A DNA stretch of 64,000 nucleotides, from positions 930,001 through 994,000 of the forward strand of contig NZ_CP145809.1 in assembly GCF_038049925.1 (NCBI RefSeq), given 5' to 3'. The notes below the pieces were generated by a model. The model was not told the origin of the DNA, did not search any database, and saw only the letters and a list, made by a program, of their open reading frames with translations. Origin of the DNA: Georgenia sp. M64. Lineage in GTDB: Bacteria > Actinomycetota > Actinomycetes > Actinomycetales > Actinomycetaceae. Below are positions 18,952 to 28,488 of the stretch, one piece after another (the stretch's first letter is position 1; every line of letters starts with the position of its first letter). The position numbers were made by a program, and so were the translations under genes.

Positions 18952-20547
18952 TCAGCCGCGGAGCGAGGCCATCCACGCCTCGATCTGCCCGGGCTCGCGG
19001 GGGATGGCCGCGGAGAGGTTCTCCACCGTGCCGTCCTCGCGGATGAGCACGTCGTCCTCGATCCGCACGGCGATGCCGCGCAGTTCCTCGGGCACCTTGA
19101 GGTCGTCCTCCCGGAAGTACAGGCCCGGCTCGATGGTGAAGACCATGCCCGGGGCGAGCTCGGCGTCGAGGTACATCTCGCGCCGGGCCTGGGCGCAGTC
19201 GTGGACGTCGAGACCGAGGTGGTGGCTCGTGCCGTGCACCATCCAGCGGCGGTGGTACTGGCCCTCCGGCGCCAGCGACTCCTCGGCCGTGCCGGGCAGC
19301 ATGCCCCACTCGGCGAGCCGGGCGGCCAGGACCTCCATCGCGGCGGCGTGCAGGTCGCGGAAGCGGGCGCCGGGCCGTCCGGCCCGGGCGAACGAGGCGT
19401 CGGCCGCCTCGAGGACCGCCTCGTAGACCTTCCGCTGGGCGGGGGTGTAGCTCCCGTCCACGGGGAGCGTGCGGGTGATGTCCGCGGTGTAGAGCGAGTC
19501 GACCTCGACGCCGGCGTCGACCAGGACGAGCTGCCCCGCGCGCACGGGCCCGTCGTTGCCGATCCAGTGCAGGGTGTTGGCGTGGTTGCCCGCGGCCGCG
19601 ATCGTCTCGTACCCGACGCCGTTGCCGTTCTCGCGGGCGCGGGCGGCGAAGGTGCCCTCGATGACCCGCTCGCCGCGGTGGTGCGCCACCGCCCGGGGCA
19701 GGGCGCGGACGATGTCGTCGAAGCCCTGCGCGGTCGCGGCCACCGCCGCGCGGAGCTGGTCGACCTCGTACGGGTCCTTGCGCAGGCGCAGCTCGGACAG
19801 CGCGACGGCGAGGTCGGCGTCGGTCCCCTCGGTGACGCTCTGCCCGGCCTGGGCGCGGACCTCGGCCACGACGGCCTCGACGGCGGCGTCCGCCTGCGGG
19901 ACCACCCGGAGCTGGACCTGGCCCGCGCCGGCGTCCTTGGCCAGCGCGTCGCGCAGGCTGTCGATGTGCTCGGCGCGCAGCCCGGTGCGGGCGGAGACCT
20001 CCGCCAGGGACGGCCGCACCCCGACCCACAGCTCGCCGTAGCGGGAGTCGGCGTAGAACTCCTCGGTGTCGCGGCCCGCACGGGGACGGAAGTACAGGAC
20101 GGCCTCGTGGGTGGGCGCGTCGCCGTCGGCCGGCTGACCGCCGGTCGCCTCGTCGAGGGGGTGCAGCACGAGGACGGCGTCCGGCTCCTCGTCGGTGCCC
20201 AGACCGGTGAGGTGGGCGAAGGCCGAGTGCGGCCGGAAGCGGTAGTCGTTGTCGTTGTTGCGGGTGACGAGGCCGCCGGCGGGCACGACGAGCCGCTCGC
20301 CGGGGAAGAGGCGGCCGACGGCGGCGCGGCGGGCGGCGGCGTGGTCGGCCGCGGGGGAGCGCTCGGGCAGGAGGTCCGGCCGCGGGCCCCAGCCGTCGGC
20401 GATGAACGCGCGGAAGGCCTGGCTCGTGGGCCGCTGGGAACGGTTGTCGCCGCGCTCGGACAGGGGCTGGGCCTCCGGGCCGGTGGCGGTCGGGGGGGTG
20501 TCCTGGGCCCGGTCCGGGGTGGCGGCGTCGCTTCGTTCGTCGGTCAT
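18952..20547 (-). CDS. Xaa-Pro aminopeptidase (aminopeptidase P, M24B)
   Basis: A protein of 531 residues. The N-terminal creatinase/prolidase domain (about 60-240) precedes a pita-bread catalytic domain. Metal ligands are visible: Asp in LVLVDAGVEVDS, Asp in YTADITRTLPV, His in VHGTSHHLGLDVHD, Glu in FTIEPGLYF and Glu in RIEDDVLI. It cleaves an N-terminal residue before proline in the cytoplasm. The first 50 or so residues are polar and disordered. The ATG at 20547 is 6 nt after GATCAT, a weaker relative of the leaderless promoter pattern. Confidence 0.93.
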   Translation of the reverse strand: MTDERSDAATPDRAQDTPPTATGPEAQPLSERGDNRSQRPTSQAFRAFIADGWGPRPDLLPERSPAADHAAARRAAVGRLFPGERLVVPAGGLVTRNNDNDYRFRPHSAFAHLTGLGTDEEPDAVLVLHPLDEATGGQPADGDAPTHEAVLYFRPRAGRDTEEFYADSRYGELWVGVRPSLAEVSARTGLRAEHIDSLRDALAKDAGAGQVQLRVVPQADAAVEAVVAEVRAQAGQSVTEGTDADLAVALSELRLRKDPYEVDQLRAAVAATAQGFDDIVRALPRAVAHHRGERVIEGTFAARARENGNGVGYETIAAAGNHANTLHWIGNDGPVRAGQLVLVDAGVEVDSLYTADITRTLPVDGSYTPAQRKVYEAVLEAADASFARAGRPGARFRDLHAAAMEVLAARLAEWGMLPGTAEESLAPEGQYHRRWMVHGTSHHLGLDVHDCAQARREMYLDAELAPGMVFTIEPGLYFREDDLKVPEELRGIAVRIEDDVLIREDGTVENLSAAIPREPGQIEAWMASLRG

Positions 20548-20635
20548 GGCGCCATGATCGCACCGTCGGCCGACACGGTGGGCACCGGGGTGCGCGGGCC
20601 GCACGCCGCCGCACTGGGCACCGGTGCCGCACCAG

Positions 20636-20641
20636 TACCCT
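20636..20641 (+). promoter_or_regulatory. -10 element of a leaderless PHP-marC transcript
   Basis: TACCCT ends 7 nt before the GTG at 20649. Confidence 0.58.
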
Positions 20642-20648
20642 TGCCCGT

Positions 20649-21500
20649 GTGTCCGGGATGCGCATCGACCTCCACGCGCACACCGCCACCTCCGACGGCA
20701 CGGAGTCGCCCACCGAGCTCATGCACGCCGCTGCCGCGGCCGGGATCGACGTCCTCGGCCTGACCGACCACGACACCGTCGGTGGCTGGGCCGAGGCGCA
20801 GGACGCCGTCGCCGCCACGGGCGTCGCGCTCGTGCGCGGCGCCGAGCTCTCCACCCAGTCCCGCGGGATCTCGGTGCACCTGCTCAGCTACCTCCACGAC
20901 CCCGACGACGCCGAGCTCGCGGCGGAGATGCTGCGTGCCCGCCGCTCGCGGGACGAGCGGGCCCACGACATGGTCGAGCGGATCTCCCGGGACTACCCGA
21001 TCACCTGGGCCGACGTCGAGGCGCAGGTCGCCGACGGCGCGACGGTGGGTCGGCCGCACATCGCGGACGCCCTGGTCGCCGCCGGCCTGGCGCCGGACCG
21101 GTCGAGCTGCTTCGAGACGATCCTGTCCGTCCGGGGGCGCTACTACGTGCCCTACCACGCGCCCGACACCGTCGAGGCGGTGGAGATGGTCCGGGCCGCC
21201 GGGGGCGTCCCGGTCATGGCGCACCCGCGCGCCGCCGCCCGCGGGCGGGTCGTGACCGACGCCGTCGTGGCGGCGATGGCCGCTGCCGGGCTCGCGGCCC
21301 TCGAGATCGACCACCGCGACCACACCGCCGCCGACGTCGAGCACCTCGAGGCCCTCGCGTCGCGGCTGGGCCTGGCCCGGACCGGCTCGAGCGACTACCA
21401 CGGTGCGGGCAAGCCCAACCGGCTGGGGGAGCGCACGACGGCGCCGGAGGTCCTGTCGATGATCGAGAGCGAGGGGTTCCTGCCGGTGGTGCGTCCGTGA
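20649..21500 (+). CDS. PHP-domain metal-dependent phosphoesterase
   Basis: A protein of 283 residues. The four PHP motifs are present: IDLHAHTATSDGTESP (N-terminus), GLTDHDTVGGW, the segment around LVRGAELS and, near the C-terminus, TGSSDYHGAGKPNRLG. Such proteins hydrolyse phosphoesters such as 3',5'-nucleoside bisphosphates (RNase AM/TrpH type) or histidinol phosphate; this sequence is closest in layout to the TrpH/YciV group. It shares a 4-bp GTGA overlap with marC. Confidence 0.9.
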   Translation: MSGMRIDLHAHTATSDGTESPTELMHAAAAAGIDVLGLTDHDTVGGWAEAQDAVAATGVALVRGAELSTQSRGISVHLLSYLHDPDDAELAAEMLRARRSRDERAHDMVERISRDYPITWADVEAQVADGATVGRPHIADALVAAGLAPDRSSCFETILSVRGRYYVPYHAPDTVEAVEMVRAAGGVPVMAHPRAAARGRVVTDAVVAAMAAAGLAALEIDHRDHTAADVEHLEALASRLGLARTGSSDYHGAGKPNRLGERTTAPEVLSMIESEGFLPVVRP

Positions 21501-22120
21501 GCGGCTACATCGACCTGACGTTGCTGTCGACGACCTTCTTCACCCTCTTCGTCATCATGGACCCGCCCGGGACCGTGCCGGTCTTCCTGGCACTCACCTC
21601 ACGGATGACCGGTGCCCAGCGTCGCGCGGCGGCCCGGCAGGCCACGCTGGTGGCCTTCGGCGTGATCCTGACGTTCACGCTGTTCGGCCAGTACATCCTC
21701 GGCTTCCTGCACATCTCCGTGCCGGCGCTGCAGCTCTCCGGTGGGCTGCTGCTGCTCCTGGTCGCGATGGAGCTGTTGACGGGTCAGGCGGAGGAGCCCA
21801 CCCCGTCGGCCTCGGGCGTCAACGTCGCCCTCGTGCCGCTGGGCACGCCGCTGCTCGCCGGACCCGGCGCGATCGTGGCGGCGATGCTGGCGGTCGAGCA
21901 GTCGGACGGCTCGACCGGCGACCGGGTGGCGATCGGCCTCGCGCTGGTGGCCATCCACGTCGTGCTGTGGCTCGCGATGCGCTTCGCGGTGGTCATCCAC
22001 CGGGTGCTCGGCGAGGGCGGCACGACGCTGGTCACGCGCCTCGCCGGTCTGCTGCTGGCGGCGATCGCCGTCCAGCTCATGGCCGACGCGGTGTTCGCCT
22101 TCCTCGACGCCCGGGGCTAG
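21497..22120 (+). CDS. MarC family integral membrane protein
   Basis: A 207-residue protein with six hydrophobic segments. The MarC features FVIMDPPGTVPVFLALT (residues about 17-33) and VPLGTPLLAGPGAI (about 114) are conserved. MarC proteins resemble small transporters, but despite the name no drug resistance role has held up; the substrate is unknown. Starts GTG within the PHP stop codon, so the two are coupled. Confidence 0.9.
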   Translation: MSGYIDLTLLSTTFFTLFVIMDPPGTVPVFLALTSRMTGAQRRAAARQATLVAFGVILTFTLFGQYILGFLHISVPALQLSGGLLLLLVAMELLTGQAEEPTPSASGVNVALVPLGTPLLAGPGAIVAAMLAVEQSDGSTGDRVAIGLALVAIHVVLWLAMRFAVVIHRVLGEGGTTLVTRLAGLLLAAIAVQLMADAVFAFLDARG

Positions 22121-22150
22121 CGGCGACGGTCGGCCCGACCGGAGCCGCCG

Positions 22151-22175
22151 GGCGCGCCCCTCGCCGGGGCGCGCC
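22151..22175. terminator. Bidirectional terminator between marC and the RNA helicase
   Basis: Perfect 10-bp stem ggcgcgcccc / ggggcgcgcc with a 5-nt loop between two convergent genes. Confidence 0.7.
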
Positions 22176-22182
22176 TCCGGCC

Positions 22183-23793
22183 TCAGCCCTGGGTGTCCTC
22201 GGCCGCCTGGCCGCCGCGGGTGCGACGGCGCGACCGGGTCCGGCGCGGACGCTCGGGGTCGCTCTCGGCGGGGCGCTCGGCGTGCGAGCCGGACCGGCCC
22301 CGGTCGTGACCGCGTCCGCCGTCCCGCCCGCGGTCGCCCTCGCGGCCGCGGTCGCCCTCGCGCCCGCGGCCACCGCCGGTGCGGCCGCCGCCGTGGCGCT
22401 TGCCGGTCTCGCCGAGGTCCTCGATCTCCTCGGCCGCCAGCCCGGCGCGCGTGCGGGCCGACCGGGGCAGGCGCCCCGTCGTGCCCTCGGGGATCGACAG
22501 GTCGGCGTAGAGGTGCGGCGAGGTGTGGTAGGTCTCGATCGGCTCCGCCGCACCCAGGCCCAGCGCCTTGTTGATGAGCGACCAGCGCGGCATGTCGTCC
22601 CAGTCGACGAACGTCACGGCCGTGCCGGTGTTGCCCGCGCGGCCGGTCCGGCCGATGCGGTGGAGGTAGATCTTCTCGTCCTCGGGGCACTGGTAGTTCA
22701 CGACGTGCGTGACGTCGTCGACGTCGATGCCGCGGGCCGCGACGTCGGTCGCCACCAGCACGTCGACCTTGCCGGCGCGGAACGCGCGCAGGGCCTGCTC
22801 GCGGGCCCCCTGGCCGAGGTCGCCGTGGATGGCCGCGGAGGCGAACCCTCGCTCGGCGAGGTCGTCGGCCACCTTGGCCGCGGTCCGCTTGGTGCGCGTG
22901 AAGACGATCGTCAGGCCGCGCCCGTCGGCCTGGAGGATGCGGGAGAGCACCTCGACCTTGTTGAGGGCGTGCGCGCGGTAGACCACCTGCCGGGTGTTCT
23001 TCACCGTCGCGCCCTGGTCGTCGGGGTCCTGGGCGCGGATGTGGGTGGGCCGCGACATGTACCGCCGGGCCATGGCCACCACCGCGCCGGGCATGGTCGC
23101 GGAGAACAGCATCGTGTGCCGCGTCGCCGGGGTCTTGGACAGGAGCGTCTCGACGTCGGGCAGGAAGCCCAGGTCGAGCATCTCGTCGGCCTCGTCCAGG
23201 ACCACCGTCCGCACGCGGGAGAGGTCGAGGATGCGCTGCTTGAGCAGGTCGATGAGGCGACCCGGGGTGCCGACGACGACCTCGGCGCCACGGCCGAGGG
23301 CCTCGATCTGCGGCTCGTAGGCGCGGCCGCCGTAGACCTGGACGATCCGGACGCTGCGCCGGCGCGAGGCCGCGGTCAGGTCGTCGGCGACCTGCTTGGC
23401 CAGCTCGCGGGTGGGGACGATGACCAGACCCTGCGGGGCGCCGGCGGCCTCGAGGTCGTCCCAGCCGTCCTCGCCCGGGGCGACGACGCGCTCGAGGAGC
23501 GGGATGCCGAACCCGAGGGTCTTGCCGGTGCCGGTCTTGGCCTGGCCGATGATGTCGTGGCCGCTCAGGGCCACGGGCAGGGTCAGCGCCTGGATGGGGA
23601 ACGGGTGGGTGATGCCGACGTCGCGCAGCGCGCCGACGATCGGCTCGCTCACCCCGAAGTCCGCGAAGGACTTCTCCTCGAGATGGGCGGTGGCGGTCCC
23701 GTCGTCGGTGATGTCGGGGGTGACCTCGTCGGCCACGGGCAGCACGGGGGTCTCGACGAGGTCGAGGACGCCGGAGGCATTGGTTTCGGTCAT
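22183..23793 (-). CDS. DEAD-box ATP-dependent RNA helicase (RhlE/CshA-like)
   Basis: A protein of 536 residues. The Q motif (SFADFGVSEPIV to THPFPIQ), Walker A (GQAKTGTGKTLGF), VPTRELAKQV, GTPGRLIDLL, VLDEADEMLDLGF, SATMP and the C-terminal HRIGRTGRAG are all present. A basic C-terminal tail with GREGDRG-type repeats (about 465-505) gives non-specific RNA binding. Expected roles are ribosome assembly, mRNA decay and cold adaptation. The block RNA helicase-DUF3107-DUF3152-adnAB matches M. tuberculosis Rv3211 to Rv3201c. The gene has an AT-richer upstream region of about 180 nt, compatible with a long regulated leader. Confidence 0.93.
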   Translation of the reverse strand: MTETNASGVLDLVETPVLPVADEVTPDITDDGTATAHLEEKSFADFGVSEPIVGALRDVGITHPFPIQALTLPVALSGHDIIGQAKTGTGKTLGFGIPLLERVVAPGEDGWDDLEAAGAPQGLVIVPTRELAKQVADDLTAASRRRSVRIVQVYGGRAYEPQIEALGRGAEVVVGTPGRLIDLLKQRILDLSRVRTVVLDEADEMLDLGFLPDVETLLSKTPATRHTMLFSATMPGAVVAMARRYMSRPTHIRAQDPDDQGATVKNTRQVVYRAHALNKVEVLSRILQADGRGLTIVFTRTKRTAAKVADDLAERGFASAAIHGDLGQGAREQALRAFRAGKVDVLVATDVAARGIDVDDVTHVVNYQCPEDEKIYLHRIGRTGRAGNTGTAVTFVDWDDMPRWSLINKALGLGAAEPIETYHTSPHLYADLSIPEGTTGRLPRSARTRAGLAAEEIEDLGETGKRHGGGRTGGGRGREGDRGREGDRGRDGGRGHDRGRSGSHAERPAESDPERPRRTRSRRRTRGGQAAEDTQG

Positions 23794-23974
23794 GTTCAGC
23801 TGTCGCCTTGTCGCTCGAGGCGGACGGCCGGCACCGCACCGGCGCTCTGCCGGGGTGCTGGCTCCACCATGTCGTGGCAGCCGATCGTGATCATGTCGTG
23901 CCGCGTCGGCGGCTTCAGGCTCAGGTTTCTACGAGACGACCGGGCAACCGTTTACTTCCCCAGGGTAGCGCGAA

Positions 23975-24001
23975 GCCGCCCGGTCGTGCTGACCGGGCGG
24001 C
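23975..24001 (-). terminator. Terminator after the DUF3107 gene
   Basis: Perfect 11-bp stem gccgcccggtc / gaccgggcggc with a 5-nt loop, 44 nt beyond the DUF3107 stop on the minus strand and upstream of the helicase. Confidence 0.7.
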
Positions 24002-24044
24002 GTGGGGGTGGTCACCCGGGGCGGCGCGGCCCCCGTCCTCGGCC

Positions 24045-24269
24045 TCAGACGAGACCGAAGCCCACCCGGCGCTGCTCGGTCGGGCCGAGCTCGACGAAGC
24101 CCAGGGCCTCGGCGGGGACGACGACGTGCCGGCCCTTCTCGTCCTCCAGGACCAGCGGTGCGGAGTCCTTGAGCGACGTCCGCACGGCCGCGAGCACCTC
24201 GTCCGGGCTCTGCGTGGACTCCAGGCTGATCTCGCGCGCGACGTTCCGGACGCCGATGGTGATCTCCAC
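24045..24269 (-). CDS. DUF3107 small protein
   Basis: A 74-residue protein of the actinobacterial DUF3107 family (M. tuberculosis Rv3208A/TB9.4). It begins MEITIGVRNVAREISLEST and includes KGRHVVVPAEALGFVELG. It is small, soluble and lacks cysteines. A strong AAGGAGGAG ribosome site precedes the ATG. Function unknown; it sits between helicase genes in many actinobacteria, which has not been explained. Confidence 0.93.
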   Translation of the reverse strand: MEITIGVRNVAREISLESTQSPDEVLAAVRTSLKDSAPLVLEDEKGRHVVVPAEALGFVELGPTEQRRVGFGLV

Positions 24270-24306
24270 GGTGCTCCTCCTTCATGCGGGGTCGATGCTG
24301 TCGCCC

Positions 24307-24312
24307 ATCGTA
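24307..24312 (-). promoter_or_regulatory. -10 element of DUF3107
   Basis: TACGAT on the minus strand, 37 nt before the ATG, giving a short leader that holds the GGAGGAG site. Confidence 0.45.
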
Positions 24313-24442
24313 GGTGGTGACACCGACGGCGCCCGCCCGGCCGGGGCGGCGGACCGGGCCACAACCTGGCGTGGCGGGTGTCACGGCCCGGACCACCCGG
24401 CGTCGGAGCGGTCGTCCGCCACGGCGGTGAGAGGATGGGACC

Positions 24443-25210
24443 GTGCGTCCCGCTCCTGCCGCCGTCGCCGCCGTGCTCGCCCTCGCGGGCCTGCTGGCGC
24501 ACGCCGCCGCTCTCGCGCCGGCCACGGCGGCGGGCCTCGCGGGCACCTCGACTGTCCTGAGCGCCTCGGTCCGCACGCCCGACCCCGACGTCTCCGCGTG
24601 GCCGCCCGAGGACGCCGGCGCCGCGGCCGAGCGTGCCGAGCGCGCCCGGGCCGGCCTGACCGCGGACGAGGTCCCCGCGGCCGCCTCCGGGAACCTCGTC
24701 ACCGTCCCGGGGTCCACCGAGGCCCCGCGGCCGGCGCAACGGGTCCGCACCGTCCGGGTCCAGTTCGAGGAGGGCCTCCCGGTGGACGGGGCGGCGTTCG
24801 CCGAGCTCGTCATGGACGTCCTCAACGACGAGCGCGGATGGGGCCACGACGGCTCCGTCGTCTTCGCCCGCACCGACGGCGAGGCGGAGATCTCGGTCGT
24901 CCTCGCCTCCGGGGCCACCACCGACGAGCTCTGCGTCCCGCTGCGGACCATGGGGGAGTACTCCTGCGGGCGCAACGGACGAGCCGTCCTCAACGCCGAG
25001 CGGTGGTCCTCCGGGGCGGAGCCCTTCCTCGCCGCGGGCGCCGACCTCACCGCCTACCGCGAGTACCTCGTCAACCACGAGGTCGGCCACCTCCTGGGCC
25101 GCCCGCACGTCACCTGCCCCGCGCCGGGCACCGTCGCGCCGGTGATGGTCCAGCAGAGCATCGACCTCGGCGGCTGCCTGCCCAACGGCTGGGACGCCCT
25201 GGCCGGATGA
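24443..25210 (+). CDS. DUF3152 secreted metalloprotease-like protein
   Basis: A 255-residue protein with a Sec-type N-terminus (AAVAAVLALAGLLAHAAALAP). The C-terminal domain holds a zincin-like motif, NHEVGHLLGRPH, resembling HExxH with Val for the third position and a following His. Two cysteine pairs are likely (ELCVPLRTMGEYSCG and HVTCPAPG...GGCLPNG). DUF3152 is actinobacterial; M. tuberculosis Rv3207c is the neighbour in the same block. HEVGH is a true HExxH, so peptidase activity is plausible but unproven. Confidence 0.88.
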   Translation: MRPAPAAVAAVLALAGLLAHAAALAPATAAGLAGTSTVLSASVRTPDPDVSAWPPEDAGAAAERAERARAGLTADEVPAAASGNLVTVPGSTEAPRPAQRVRTVRVQFEEGLPVDGAAFAELVMDVLNDERGWGHDGSVVFARTDGEAEISVVLASGATTDELCVPLRTMGEYSCGRNGRAVLNAERWSSGAEPFLAAGADLTAYREYLVNHEVGHLLGRPHVTCPAPGTVAPVMVQQSIDLGGCLPNGWDALAG

Positions 25211-25269
25211 GGCCGGGCGCGCCGCGTCGGTGCGCCCGGATGTCGGTGGGGTGTGATGGCATCGGGGGC

Positions 25270-28200
25270 ATGGAGACGGCGACCCGCAGCACCGGCCCGC
25301 GGCTCGCCCTGCCCGCACCGGCACCCGCGCCGCCGGTCCTCGACGCCCGTCAGGCCGAGGCCGTCGCGTGGGGCGCCGGCGCCGGCAACCTCCTGGTCGT
25401 CGGCGCCCCCGGGACCGGCAAGACGACGACGGCGCTCGAGGTCTTCCTCGCGCGGGCGCGAGCCGAGGCCCCACCGGCGGGCGCCACGGTGGCCGGTGCG
25501 CAGGGGCCGCTGCTGCTCGTCCCCACCCGGCGCGGCGCGGCGCGCGTGCGCGACGCCGTCGCGGCCCGGCTGGGGCGCACCACCGGGCAGGTCCTCGTCC
25601 GGACCCCCGCCTCCTTCGCCTACTCCGTCCTGCGGCTGCGCGCCGCGCTCCTGCACGAGCCGGCCCCCACCCTGGTCACCGGACCGGAGCAGGACCAGAT
25701 CCTCGGTGAGCTGCTCGAGGGGCACCGCCTCGGCCTGGGCGCGGCGGTGCGCTGGCCCGCGTCGGTGACGGCCGAGACCCTGGCCCTGCCGGCGTTCCGG
25801 GACGAGCTGCGCGACCTGTTCATGCGCGCCGCCGAGCTGGGCCTGGCCCCGGAGGACCTCGCCGAGCGGGGCGAGCGCCACGGCCGACCGGAGTGGGTCG
25901 CCGCCGCCGTCCTCCTGGGCGAGTACCAGGAGGTCACCGCGCTGGGGGAGATGACGCCCGACCGCGGGGCCCGCCTGGACGCCGCCCGCATCGTCGACGA
26001 GGCGACCGCGGCGCTGCGCGCGTGGGAGCGCGAGGTCCCCGACCACCCCCGCCCCCGGTGGTCCACGGTGGTCGTGGACGACCACCAGGACTCGACCCTC
26101 GCCGCCGCCCGGCTCCTGCGGGCGCTGGCCGACGACGGCTCGCAGCTCGTGCTGCTGGGCGACCCCGACACCGGCGTCCAGGGGTTCCGCGGCGGCACCC
26201 CGGCCCTGGTCGGCCTGGCCGAGACCCGCGCCGCCATCGGCGGGTTCGGGGCACGGCGCGTCGTGCTCGAGACCGTCCACCGGGGTGACGCGGAGCTGCG
26301 CCGGGCGACGGCGGCCGTGACCGGCGCCGTGTCGACCGCGGGCGCCGTCCGCCACCGGTCCGCCCGGGTCCCCGAGCCCGACGCCGGACCCGCCGCCGCT
26401 GCCGGTGGCGGGGCCGGCGGCGCGGGCGCGCCACCGTCCGGCACGACCGTGACGGTCCTGCGCTCCCGGGCCCAGGAGGGCGCCCTCATCGCCCGGTCGC
26501 TGCGGGAGGAACGTCTGCACCACGGCACCCCCTGGTCCCAGATGGCCGTGGTCACCCGCTCGGCGGGGCAGGTCGCGGCCCTGCAGCGGGCGCTGCGGGC
26601 CTGGCGGGTGCCGGTGGCCGGCGGCTCCGGGCCCGGCGTCCTCCGGGAGGAGCCCGCGGTCCGGCCGCTCCTCGTCGCGCTCGCCGCCGTCCTCGCCGGC
26701 ACCACCACCGCCGAGCAGGCCGTGGAGCTGCTCACCTCCCCGGTCGGCGGCCTGGACGCCGTCGCCCTGCGCACCCTGCGCCGGGCGCTGCGGGCACGGG
26801 AGCGGGCCCGCGAGGGCACACGCACCGTGGACGAGCTCCTCGTCGCCGCGGTCGACGACCCCGCCGACGGGGCGGACCTGCCGGCCGGCGCCCGCCGCGG
26901 CCCGGCGCGCGTCGCCGCGGTCCTCGCCGCGGGCCGGGCCGCCCTGGAGCGGCCCGCCGCCACGGCCGAGACCGTGCTCTGGGCCCTGTGGGACGCGGCC
27001 GGGCTGGCCGAGCCCTGGCGCCGCCGCGCGCTCACGGGCGGCCCGGGCTCGGACCGCGCCGACGCCGACCTCGACGCCGTCATGGCCCTGTTCCGCGCGG
27101 CCGAGCAGTACACCGACCGCACCGTCGGCGGCGGCCCCGCCGGGTTCCTCGAGCACGTCCGCGCCCAGGACCTGCCCGCCGACACCCTCGCGGCCCAGGG
27201 CCAGCGCGCGGAGACCGTCCAGGTCCTCACCCCGGCCGCCGCGGCGGGCGAGGAGTGGCAGGTGGTCGTCGTGGCCGGGCTCCAGGAGGACGTCTGGCCC
27301 GACCTGCGCCTGCGCGACTCCCTCCTCGGGGCCGGCGCCCTCGCCGACGTCGAGGCCGGCCGGTCGCCCGACGGCCGCCGCGCCTACGGCCCGGCCCGCA
27401 GGCAGGTCCTCGACGACGAGCTGCGGATGCTCGCGGTCGCGGTCTCCCGGGCCGCGCGGCGCCTCCTCGTGACCGCGGTCCTCGACGAGGACGAGCGCCC
27501 CTCGACCTTCCTCGACCTCCTCGCACCCGACCTCGACCCGACCGACGCCCGCACCGCGCCGCCGCCGCTGGACCTGCGCGGCCTCGTCGCCGAGCTCCGC
27601 GGCGCCGTCGAGCACCGCACCGACCGGACGGGAGCCGCCGCCGAGCTCCTCGCCGACCTCGCCGCCCGCGGGGTCGCCGGGGCCGACCCCACCACCTGGT
27701 CCGGCCTCGCCGCACCGAGCACCGAGGTACCCCTGCGGCCGGCCGAGGCCCAGGTGCCCGTCAGCCCCTCCGGCGTCGAGCTCGCCACCACGTGCGGGCT
27801 CCGCTGGGCCCTGGAGCAGGCCGGCGGACGCGGGGAGCGGTCGGCGGACCAGAGCGTCGGCTCCCTCATCCACGAGATCGCGGCGGAGCACCCGCACGGC
27901 AGCGCCGAGGAGCTGCGCACCGCCCTGGCCGCACGCTGGCACGAGCTCGGGCTGGGCGAGTCCTGGGTGGGGCGGCGCCAGCGGGTCCTCGCCGAGGCCA
28001 TGGTCGACCGGCTGGCGGCCTACATGGCCGGCGTGCCGGGCGACGTGGACGTCGAACGCGCCTTCACCGCCGACGTCGGCCGGGCCCACCTCACCGGGCG
28101 CATGGACCGGGTCGAGCACCTCGACGACGGCGCCGCCCGCGTGGTCGACCTCAAGACCTCCGCCAACCCGCTGCCCAAGGACAAGGCCGCCGAGCACCCG

Positions 28201-28488
28201 CAGCTCGGCTCCTACCAGGCGGCCGTCGAGGCCGGCGCGTTCGGGCCCGTGCGGCCCGCGGGCGCACGGCTCGTCTACCTCGGGGCCGGCGCGAAGGGCG
28301 CCACCCTGCGGCCCCAGCCGGCGCTCGCCGACGCCGCCGACCCGGCGTGGGCGGCCACGCTCGTCGGGGAGGCCGCCGAGGTCATGGCCGGCGCCGGTTT
28401 CGTCGCCCGCCTCAACGACCACTGCCGGCACTGCCCGGTGCGCCGCTCCTGCCCGGTCCAGGACGACGGGGAGCGGGTGACCCGATGA
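25270..28488 (+). CDS. adnA: AdnA-type subunit of the AdnAB helicase-nuclease (UvrD-like motor plus RecB-like nuclease)
   Basis: A protein of 1072 residues. The motor has Walker A (VVGAPGTGKTTTALEVF, about 40), a divergent Walker B (VVVDDHQDST, about 275) and LLGDPDTGVQGFRGG. The C-terminal nuclease shows GRMDRVEHLDDGAARVVDLKT (PD-D/ExK). A four-cysteine iron-sulfur site is formed by TTCGLRW and CRHCPVRRSC. AdnAB resects double-strand breaks in actinobacteria; in mycobacteria AdnA is the subunit whose motor contributes less. The ATG at 25270 is chosen (an ATG at 25240 is possible); the frame runs open far upstream but there it is antisense to other genes. Confidence 0.93.
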   Translation: METATRSTGPRLALPAPAPAPPVLDARQAEAVAWGAGAGNLLVVGAPGTGKTTTALEVFLARARAEAPPAGATVAGAQGPLLLVPTRRGAARVRDAVAARLGRTTGQVLVRTPASFAYSVLRLRAALLHEPAPTLVTGPEQDQILGELLEGHRLGLGAAVRWPASVTAETLALPAFRDELRDLFMRAAELGLAPEDLAERGERHGRPEWVAAAVLLGEYQEVTALGEMTPDRGARLDAARIVDEATAALRAWEREVPDHPRPRWSTVVVDDHQDSTLAAARLLRALADDGSQLVLLGDPDTGVQGFRGGTPALVGLAETRAAIGGFGARRVVLETVHRGDAELRRATAAVTGAVSTAGAVRHRSARVPEPDAGPAAAAGGGAGGAGAPPSGTTVTVLRSRAQEGALIARSLREERLHHGTPWSQMAVVTRSAGQVAALQRALRAWRVPVAGGSGPGVLREEPAVRPLLVALAAVLAGTTTAEQAVELLTSPVGGLDAVALRTLRRALRARERAREGTRTVDELLVAAVDDPADGADLPAGARRGPARVAAVLAAGRAALERPAATAETVLWALWDAAGLAEPWRRRALTGGPGSDRADADLDAVMALFRAAEQYTDRTVGGGPAGFLEHVRAQDLPADTLAAQGQRAETVQVLTPAAAAGEEWQVVVVAGLQEDVWPDLRLRDSLLGAGALADVEAGRSPDGRRAYGPARRQVLDDELRMLAVAVSRAARRLLVTAVLDEDERPSTFLDLLAPDLDPTDARTAPPPLDLRGLVAELRGAVEHRTDRTGAAAELLADLAARGVAGADPTTWSGLAAPSTEVPLRPAEAQVPVSPSGVELATTCGLRWALEQAGGRGERSADQSVGSLIHEIAAEHPHGSAEELRTALAARWHELGLGESWVGRRQRVLAEAMVDRLAAYMAGVPGDVDVERAFTADVGRAHLTGRMDRVEHLDDGAARVVDLKTSANPLPKDKAAEHPQLGSYQAAVEAGAFGPVRPAGARLVYLGAGAKGATLRPQPALADAADPAWAATLVGEAAEVMAGAGFVARLNDHCRHCPVRRSCPVQDDGERVTR

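Noticed and set aside
21967-28488. A single open frame of over 2100 codons
   Set aside because: The part before 25270 is antisense to the helicase and DUF3107 genes and codes for Arg/Gly/Val-rich shadow sequence; the real protein (AdnA) starts at 25270. Long false frames are expected at this GC content.
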